Of a stretch of 5,191 bases of DNA, positions 1-5,191 are shown piece after piece. The DNA is from Lentisphaeria bacterium. GTDB lineage: Bacteria > Verrucomicrobiota > Lentisphaeria > Oligosphaerales > Oligosphaeraceae. The position numbers and the translations under genes were made by a program. Positions within the stretch are counted from its first letter, which is position 1; each line of letters starts with the position of its first letter. The notes under the pieces are model-generated. The model was given only the letters and a program-made list of their open reading frames with translations. It was not told where the DNA came from and did no database searches. The stretch lies in assembly GCA_024405235.1 (NCBI GenBank), contig JAKSPA010000149.1, positions 1 to 5,191 on the forward strand, in the 5' to 3' direction.

Positions 1-23
1 TAACAAGCAGGCACTACTTACGT

Positions 24-1640
24 TCAGAGACTCCACCACATCATCCAGACCATAAGTCCAGCCAGTGCAAGGAAGAGCGCCGCCATGAATATCTTTGTCA
101 CAAGGACGTGATTTCTCGCCCACTTTGCAAGCGCCTGTGCGCCTACGCCATAATATGCCAGGAAAGTGACTGCCACCAGCGGAATTATGAACGCGAGATT
201 ATAGACCAGAAGCAGAAGGAATGCATATAGATTGAAACCGGAAGCGTTTATGGCGACCAGCATGGGCAGATAAATCTGTCCCGTGCAGACGAATTCCATT
301 GACGATACAACGCAGCCAAGCACGACGGCGGCTGGAATTGCAATTGCTCCCGTGAGTTTTCCCCACGTATGGATCTTGTCATGGATTTTACGATGCGTCT
401 GCACGTTCAGTCCCATGTCCATGTCGGACGCGTTGCCTGACTTGCGATAGCGAAGCGCGTCCCGCAGATGCATAATCGCGAGAATCAATCCAGCCAGAGC
501 GAACAATCCGTAGATGATCTTCTTCACGAAGGCGAATTTATTCAGAAAATCAACGAGAAAACTCAGTCCTATTCCGAAAAGCAAATACGAGAGGAAAACG
601 CCAAGACAGAAACAGAGTCCAACCGCCAGAACGAAATGGCGTCCCTTCTTCAGATAGAGCAGATAGCTGATAAGGAAGATCGCAGTGGCGAAGGCGCATG
701 GATTGATTCCGTCAAGCGTCCCTGCGAAAAGTGCGGTCCAGAAAGTCGCGTTCAGAAGAAAAGTCTTGTTATGCGCGGACAATTCGGCCAACTCATCGGC
801 TGTAGCATCGCCACGCCAAAACGGCTCCCTGGCCTCCGCCGCATTTTGCGCCGCCTCAAGCGCGGCAGCCAATTCCTCCGATGTCGCCAACCGTCCGGAG
901 ACATAGCCGTCGTTCCATGCGACAAGCGGCGCCAGATTCTCGCCGTTCTCCTCGATATCGAAATGCCTGAGAAAGCGGAGATACATCAACTGCCCTTCAT
1001 TGTCCGTAATCTCGTAGCGGTCGATTTCAAGAGACGGACAATCTTTCTTCAGCAGTTCTACTTCGCGATTCTGCCGTTCGCTATGCTTACTGGCTGCCGC
1101 GGTTTCCAGAAAAAGGAAAGCCGACGTCTTTGCATCGCCATTCTGCAGACGCGCGCCATTGCCGCCTTCCGTCGATTCGCCTGCATTCTCCGCGAGCACC
1201 GTCTTGCAGACGACATAGTTTTCCGTTGTCATTTCGGCGCACTCGCGAATTGCGTCGAATTCAGTGAACGAAAGCTCCGCAGGAGCATTTTCCGCCAGTT
1301 TGAGACAATCTTCGAAATTCTCCTTTATGGCATCTATTCCATAATAGAATTTCCTGCCAGCCAATAGGACGGGAAAAACCGCAGGATGCGCTCCAGCCTT
1401 CAGAAGGCTCTCGGACTTTTTCAAAAACGAATAGGCATCGTCGTCATCGATGCAGACATAGACAAGCACTGGCGAGCCTGCCTCAGTCATCTCCTCCTTC
1501 CAAGCATCCTTGAGCGCATTGCAGTCGTCACAGGATTCCGAGCCGAAAAGCACTAGAAACGGACGTGCCGCCAGCGTGCCCGTCAAGAGAAAAGCGAGCG
1601 CCAAAACGGCGAATAATCTGCCCAAGGCGCCGAATTTCAT
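24..1640 (-). CDS. Membrane thiol-disulfide exchanger: tandem thioredoxin-like domains plus CcdA/DsbD-type transmembrane domain
   Basis: This 538-residue protein starts at an ATG with a good ribosome binding site and ends in TGA, with a second in-frame stop (TAA) two codons later. Residues 1 to about 25 are a signal peptide (K2 and R8, then a Leu/Ala core, cleavage near A24/A25). About 26-118 is a thioredoxin-like domain with CxxC at C37-C40 (CDDC) and a probable cis-proline at P90 (FPVLL). About 172-265 looks like a second thioredoxin fold with probable cis-proline P238 (APLVAW) but no CxxC. About 296-538 is a six-helix CcdA/DsbD-like domain: GINPCAF in helix 1 (C315) and EFVCTGQIYLP in helix 4 (C452), the two positions that form the redox-active pair in that family. 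Helices lie near 301-329, 335-358, 372-392, 430-455, 468-492 and 512-536. By family knowledge the domain passes electrons from cytoplasmic thioredoxin to exported thiols. DsbD is of similar length (about 565 residues) but carries its thioredoxin domain at the C-terminus. A role in cytochrome c maturation is possible, but no such genes are in the window. Confidence 0.92.
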   Translation of the reverse strand: MKFGALGRLFAVLALAFLLTGTLAARPFLVLFGSESCDDCNALKDAWKEEMTEAGSPVLVYVCIDDDDAYSFLKKSESLLKAGAHPAVFPVLLAGRKFYYGIDAIKENFEDCLKLAENAPAELSFTEFDAIRECAEMTTENYVVCKTVLAENAGESTEGGNGARLQNGDAKTSAFLFLETAAASKHSERQNREVELLKKDCPSLEIDRYEITDNEGQLMYLRFLRHFDIEENGENLAPLVAWNDGYVSGRLATSEELAAALEAAQNAAEAREPFWRGDATADELAELSAHNKTFLLNATFWTALFAGTLDGINPCAFATAIFLISYLLYLKKGRHFVLAVGLCFCLGVFLSYLLFGIGLSFLVDFLNKFAFVKKIIYGLFALAGLILAIMHLRDALRYRKSGNASDMDMGLNVQTHRKIHDKIHTWGKLTGAIAIPAAVVLGCVVSSMEFVCTGQIYLPMLVAINASGFNLYAFLLLLVYNLAFIIPLVAVTFLAYYGVGAQALAKWARNHVLVTKIFMAALFLALAGLMVWMMWWSL

Positions 1641-1646
1641 TTATTT

Positions 1647-2840
1647 CTACTCCGCGATCTGAATATTGATTGGGGCGCAACGGTTGATGTCGCGATACGG
1701 CACGACCGACACTGTCTTGACATCGCCTGCGAAGGCCTCCTTCGTCACAGTGACACGCAACTCGATGCCTTGCGGATGACGTATCTTTTCGACGGAAACG
1801 CCTGCTGGCACTTCGTATTCAAGATGGGCGAAGAGGTCGTCCCAATCGTGGTTTTCCTTTACGAATTTCAGTGGCACGGCATTGTGCTGACGCAGGAGAC
1901 TCTTTTTCATCATGTTCTTGAGATCCTTCACGCCGTCGTTCTTCTCCTCCTGAAGACCAGGCACCTCGCCGTACGCGAAGCGTTCGGTGAACTGTCCAGC
2001 CTCCTCAAGCTTTGCACGCGAGATCTTCCACGAATCGGGAGCGAAATTCACCGCTTCGCCGACACGACTGACGATGACGAAGAGAATATTGCGCGCCTCC
2101 TTCGGCTCTTCGATCGGAACGCGAAGATACTGCACGAACTTGCGATCATACGGCAGTGGCGCCTTCGGCGTGACGACCATCTCGTATCTATCATCGCCCG
2201 TCTCCGTCCAGCCGCCATCAAGATGCGGAAGTTCCTCTGGCTTTCCGAATCTCAAGGGCTTGTCCATCTCTGGATTCTTCTTGATTTCGAAGACGTATTT
2301 CCATGGTTCCGCAGGATTCTTCTGCGCTTCCATCTCCAGAATGCTTTCCGGCTGGATCAATGCAGGCTTTAGAATGCGACCGCCCACCTGCGCAGTCATC
2401 GGCTTTCCAACCATCGGAACCACTTTGATATTGCGCAGGAAAGACTCCAGATGGACAGTCGCCGCCTGCATTATGAAACCGACCTTCAGTTCCTCGCCGG
2501 GCTGCAGCAGAACGTTTTCGATCTTCTCTTCGTCCAGAACGATGCATTCGCATGTCGGCTCGACAAGCGCCAGCGTCTGCGGTTCATTGGAGACATTCTT
2601 GACGGAGAACTCGGCGTGACGCTCTTCGCGTTCATAGAGCGTCCCCAAATCGAGAATGCCTTCGTAGCTCAGAGCGAACGTGGAAACAGGAGCGGTTTCA
2701 GCAGATGTCTCTTTAGCACTGGGAACAGCCTCTGCGGGTTGCGCGGGGCTCTTCTTGTCCTTGCAGGAGACAGCTGTGAGCAGAAGCAGAATCGACAATG
2801 AAAGAATCAGTGAATGCATTGGTTTCTTGAAGTTGTTCAA
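1647..2840 (-). CDS. DUF1573 domain lipoprotein
   Basis: This is a 397-residue predicted lipoprotein, numbered from a TTG start. The N-terminus has two lysines (K5, K6), a run of Leu/Ile/Ser, and a lipobox-like TAVSC with the lipidated cysteine at C26, followed by a Lys- then Ala/Pro/Ser/Glu-rich linker to about 55. Residues about 57-155 match DUF1573 (PF07610): a LDLGTLYE strand, FSVKNVSNEP, then PTCEC (C97, C99) where family members usually have a Cys-Gly-Cys, and LQPGEELKVGF. Residues 156-397 are beta-rich in appearance and I do not recognise them; they may be one or two further Ig-like sandwiches. The only other cysteine is C388. The family has no established biochemical function. The gene starts 9 bases after the repeat-protein stop and ends (TAG) 6 bases before the exchanger, so co-transcription is likely. 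An ATG at 2817-2819 is an alternative start that would remove seven residues, including both lysines. Confidence 0.9.
   Translation of the reverse strand: MNNFKKPMHSLILSLSILLLLTAVSCKDKKSPAQPAEAVPSAKETSAETAPVSTFALSYEGILDLGTLYEREERHAEFSVKNVSNEPQTLALVEPTCECIVLDEEKIENVLLQPGEELKVGFIMQAATVHLESFLRNIKVVPMVGKPMTAQVGGRILKPALIQPESILEMEAQKNPAEPWKYVFEIKKNPEMDKPLRFGKPEELPHLDGGWTETGDDRYEMVVTPKAPLPYDRKFVQYLRVPIEEPKEARNILFVIVSRVGEAVNFAPDSWKISRAKLEEAGQFTERFAYGEVPGLQEEKNDGVKDLKNMMKKSLLRQHNAVPLKFVKENHDWDDLFAHLEYEVPAGVSVEKIRHPQGIELRVTVTKEAFAGDVKTVSVVPYRDINRCAPINIQIAE
1650..1653 (-). promoter_or_regulatory. Ribosome binding site of the thiol-disulfide exchanger
   Basis: On the minus strand a GGAG lies 9 bases before the ATG at 1638-1640 and overlaps the end of the lipoprotein gene, whose last codons read GCG GAG TAG. 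This supports both the chosen start and translation from a shared message, possibly by termination-reinitiation. It also indicates that the organism uses Shine-Dalgarno signals, at least here. Confidence 0.7.
2817..2840 (-). promoter_or_regulatory. Competing start codons of the DUF1573 lipoprotein (TTG at 2838-2840, ATG at 2817-2819)
   Basis: Neither candidate has a clear Shine-Dalgarno sequence: upstream of TTG the message reads TAACCACTGCCG, and upstream of ATG there is only a weak AAGAAA. TTG is preferred because the seven extra residues (MNNFKKP) supply the positive n-region that a lipoprotein signal peptide needs. From the ATG the n-region would be MHS with no lysine or arginine. TTG also leaves a 9-base gap to the previous stop, like the 6-base gap downstream, whereas ATG would leave 30. 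Confidence 0.55.
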
Positions 2841-2849
2841 CGGCAGTGG

Positions 2850-5191
2850 TTATTTCTTCAGCCAGACGCCATTGCGCAAGCCTGCCGGATCAGTCATGCC
2901 TTTGGACGAGTAGATTCCGACCTGAGGATCCCAGTAGGTCATCGTTCCCTCTGCCTTCTCTGGTTCGCCTTGGAAAACGACCTTTCCTGCGTCCTGCGTC
3001 TCTTCGCCATTTGACGCAGTCGTGCAGAGTCGCAATGTAATGGAGGTGTTGGGATTGCCGAAGTAGACGAAGAAGGCCTGGCCCGGCTGCCAATTCGTTC
3101 TGTCAAGGCATTGCATGAAGACGCGTTTCGAGGCATCGTAGATGTAGAATGTCGCACCGTCAGGAATAGAATCCGGCGTGATGATGTTCATGTCTTCAGG
3201 AAGCGCAAGAGCGAACATGCCGCTGGTGGCCTCAGTGTCGCTGCCAAGAAGTTTCGTGAGACTCAAGGCAACCACGTTGTACTCGAAGGAACAGGTCGGC
3301 ACGACCATCATGCCGTAGTCGACGTTCACTGCCGAAATTCGCTTTCCGGTTATGGTCTTCGTGTTCGCCACTGTGAAATTCTTGTTGTCAACGGCTAGCG
3401 CCTCAACGCCATTGGCAGACACAAGCGCACGAAGCGAACCCGTTGTCGAACCAGATGTTTTCAGATTGATTCCACTGGTGGAGGAATTGATGGAGATCTT
3501 CAATTCCTTCAATGCATTGAAATCAGCGGTAACGTAAGGAATGACGAGAATCGACCATGATTTGCCGCCATAGAGGAAATGTCCGTATGCCAATGCGGGC
3601 GGCACTTCTCCGCAGCAACTGGCCTGATACGGAATGAAAATTCCGCAGAAATCAACGGTTTCGAGAGTTCCAGCCGTATCGTTCTTGAGCAGTTTGAAGG
3701 AACCTGAAATCTTTCCGCTCTCATCGACGGAGAAGGTCAATTTCTGGCCTGGATAGAGTGCAATGCCTTCAGGCAGCTGCGGTTCGAAGCTCTTTCCGGC
3801 GTTGCTTTCAGCGATTGTCACGCCAGAGAGCAATCCCTGCTTTCTGACATTTGCAGGAACAACAGTCTTGCTTGAGCGTTGCGAATCCCAAACGGCGTAG
3901 AAATTCAGCGAGAAGACGGTGCCGTCCTCTCCTTTCATCTGCTCGGTCACGCTTCGTGTGGTGTCGTATGCGACGCCGCAGAGAGTAATGCCGATGACCT
4001 TGCCCTCGTCAGCAGCAGAGCTCCACTTCAAAGCCACAATGCTGTCGCAGGAGGAAACACATCCTTCGCCTTCCTGACGATGAAGCGCGGGGACGATGCG
4101 CAGTGCGCCGCCGATGGAAGAACCGCTCTCGGTTTCAGCATAGAAAGGCACCAGACCGTTTTCCTCATCGAAAGTCATGTGTGACACAACTGCAGGAATG
4201 TCTTCGCCATCCGGCAATTCGCCTGAAATCGAAACCGATCCATCCACGGCAATGTTCATCTGCAGGAAGCCGTAGCCATAGTACTTGCCGCAATTGTCCT
4301 CGGCCTGCAGATAGATGTTGTAGCTTCCGAGATAGTCGTCATTCGAAACGCTTTCAAGATTGCCGCGGAAGGTGATGTCGTATGTTTTTCCATCCTCTGC
4401 GACCAAAGCGCCGAAGCCCTCGCCGCTCGGCGGCAGAGTAATGGAAGCAACGCCCTCCTTGCCGGTGGTGACAACATTGTCTGCGGCAAGACGCCAATCG
4501 TCGAGAACGTCCTCGATTTCCACGATGCCCGTGCTCTTCAATGCGAACTCAGAAGCGCCGCGAACGAGCGAGACGATGCCGACGGTCATGCCGTTTTCGT
4601 CCAGAACACGGCCAGTGAAAGAAGTATATCTTGCCGCAGCGGGATTGATTTCATCCAGAGATGTCGTCGCGAATGCAATCTGAATAGTGGCTGCTATTTC
4701 ACCACCATTGCCAATCAGGGTGATTTTTGCTGTTTTCTCTCCAGAGACAGTCGGTTTGCCGGAAATGACAATCGCATTTCCGTCCGACTTGACTGACAAA
4801 CCATTCGGCAATGACGATGTTATGAATTCGACATCTGTGTAGGCGCTGTAGAACGGCAGAACGATCGGTTCCATTGCCATTCCCTGAACAAGCTTCTTCG
4901 CAATGGTATCGCCGTCCGCATAGCCAGCAAATGCTGGAAGCGTATAGACGCGCATCTTTGCGGTATCGTTTCCTGTGACACGGCAGTCGAAGACTTTTTC
5001 GAGTTCAACATCGAAATCCTGACTGTTTGGGGAATCCACACAGCCCTTGCCGACGCCCTTCACGACGACTCCCCCGCCCCCCGTGGTCACATCTAGCATG
5101 AGTCTCACCGCATTGGTAAACGTCTTCCCGATCGAGTCAAGGGTCTTCTTCAGCCCCTCGATCTCGATGTCGAAGACCTCCTTCGCCCGCT
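2850..5191 (-). CDS. Large exported beta-repeat protein, 5' end outside window (partial)
   Basis: The frame is open from the window edge to a TAA stop at 2850-2852, giving 779 complete codons; the true start lies outside. A GTG at 5106-5108 is in frame but open coding continues upstream of it, so it is not the start. Residues are counted from the first complete codon. About 107-173 resembles a putative Ig-like (He_PIG/cadherin-like) domain, with the string LPNGLSV followed by ISGKP. About 187-282 and 285-372 look like two related Gly/Asp-rich beta modules; the second holds YGYGFLQM and SVSISGELPDG. About 467-552 has the KISGSFKL and FCGIFIPY pattern of a further module. About 655-717 (ALPEDMNI, FYIYDAS, WQPGQAFFVYF) resembles C-terminal modules of such proteins. 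I know this module style from secreted PVC-superphylum proteins, where the function is unknown. There are 12 cysteines, including an adjacent pair. The C-terminus (NGVWLKK) shows no membrane anchor or PEP-CTERM tail. Surface or secreted location is inferred, since any signal peptide is outside the window. Confidence 0.88.
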   Translation of the reverse strand, partial: RAKEVFDIEIEGLKKTLDSIGKTFTNAVRLMLDVTTGGGGVVVKGVGKGCVDSPNSQDFDVELEKVFDCRVTGNDTAKMRVYTLPAFAGYADGDTIAKKLVQGMAMEPIVLPFYSAYTDVEFITSSLPNGLSVKSDGNAIVISGKPTVSGEKTAKITLIGNGGEIAATIQIAFATTSLDEINPAAARYTSFTGRVLDENGMTVGIVSLVRGASEFALKSTGIVEIEDVLDDWRLAADNVVTTGKEGVASITLPPSGEGFGALVAEDGKTYDITFRGNLESVSNDDYLGSYNIYLQAEDNCGKYYGYGFLQMNIAVDGSVSISGELPDGEDIPAVVSHMTFDEENGLVPFYAETESGSSIGGALRIVPALHRQEGEGCVSSCDSIVALKWSSAADEGKVIGITLCGVAYDTTRSVTEQMKGEDGTVFSLNFYAVWDSQRSSKTVVPANVRKQGLLSGVTIAESNAGKSFEPQLPEGIALYPGQKLTFSVDESGKISGSFKLLKNDTAGTLETVDFCGIFIPYQASCCGEVPPALAYGHFLYGGKSWSILVIPYVTADFNALKELKISINSSTSGINLKTSGSTTGSLRALVSANGVEALAVDNKNFTVANTKTITGKRISAVNVDYGMMVVPTCSFEYNVVALSLTKLLGSDTEATSGMFALALPEDMNIITPDSIPDGATFYIYDASKRVFMQCLDRTNWQPGQAFFVYFGNPNTSITLRLCTTASNGEETQDAGKVVFQGEPEKAEGTMTYWDPQVGIYSSKGMTDPAGLRNGVWLKK
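5071..5082 (-). repeat. Short guanine tract (G6-C-G5) inside the repeat-protein gene
   Basis: On the coding strand the bases read GGGGGGCGGGGG. They form part of a glycine run (TTGGGGVVVKG) between a helix-prone stretch and the start of the beta-rich portion. The reading frame is open on both sides, so no frameshift is present in this copy. Tracts of this kind can slip during replication or be misread in sequencing. Confidence 0.6.

Noticed and set aside
1..23. A terminator or the start of another gene after the exchanger
   Set aside because: Only 23 bases remain. They show no inverted repeat with a T-run and no start codon on the minus strand.
468..1367. A 299-codon open frame on the plus strand opposite the exchanger gene
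   Set aside because: It lies fully inside a gene with clear domains. Its product is rich in Arg, Gln and Glu with no recognisable motif, as expected from reading the complement of an alanine/leucine-rich coding sequence.
1770..2619. Open frames of 200 and 210 codons on the plus strand opposite the lipoprotein gene
   Set aside because: They overlap each other in different frames, lie inside a supported gene and show no family features.
2841..2849. A promoter or attenuator between the repeat protein and the lipoprotein
   Set aside because: The gap is 9 bases (30 with the alternative start) and holds no hairpin or promoter-like boxes.
2850..2950. A sorting signal at the C-terminus of the repeat protein
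   Set aside because: The end (about YWDPQVGIYSSKGM to NGVWLKK) has no hydrophobic helix, no PEP-CTERM motif and no LPxTG. I cannot assign a known sorting tail.
5040..5085. G-quadruplex on the coding strand around the guanine tract
   Set aside because: Beyond the G6-C-G5 tract the next GGG runs are separated by loops of about 12 and 9 bases, which makes a stable quadruplex doubtful. The GGN codons of a glycine-rich stretch explain the runs.
5106..5108. GTG as the start of the repeat-protein gene
   Set aside because: The same frame stays open for 27 further codons to the window edge with strongly coding-like third positions, and no signal peptide follows the GTG. The gene is cut by the edge.

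Overview
The window carries three genes, all on the minus strand and packed head to tail. They probably form one transcription unit, read from high to low coordinates. The order is: the C-terminal 779 codons of a large repeat-type exported protein (enters from the right edge, ends at 2850); a DUF1573 lipoprotein (1647-2840); and a membrane thiol-disulfide exchanger with thioredoxin-like and CcdA/DsbD-type domains (24-1640). The gaps are 9 and 6 bases, so there is no room for an internal promoter or terminator between genes, and none is visible. No RNA gene, insertion sequence, CRISPR array or attachment site is visible, and no stretch over 300 bases lacks a gene.

Organism: G+C content looks close to 50%. 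The first protein has glycine/aspartate-rich beta modules of a style I associate with secreted proteins of the PVC superphylum (Verrucomicrobiota, Kiritimatiellota, Lentisphaerota). DUF1573 lipoproteins are common in PVC bacteria and Bacteroidota, and the lipobox plus periplasmic redox domains fit a Gram-negative envelope. A Kiritimatiellota/Lentisphaerota-like bacterium is my best guess. It is an inference from protein style, not a database match.

How the genes may work together: all three products are predicted to act outside the cytoplasm or across the inner membrane. The exchanger has the intramembrane cysteine pair typical of CcdA/DsbD, which carries electrons from cytoplasmic thioredoxin outward, plus its own exported CxxC thioredoxin-like domain. 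The repeat protein has 12 cysteines in the visible part, and the lipoprotein has a Cys-x-Cys motif in its DUF1573 domain. A simple reading is an envelope redox module that keeps thiols of the neighbouring exported proteins reduced or reshuffled. This rests on gene order and cysteine content only.

Points most worth a second look: the exchanger contains a second thioredoxin-like domain with no CxxC; the upstream end of the repeat protein has markedly GC-rich third codon positions and a G6-C-G5 tract; and the lipoprotein probably starts at TTG rather than at the nearby ATG.
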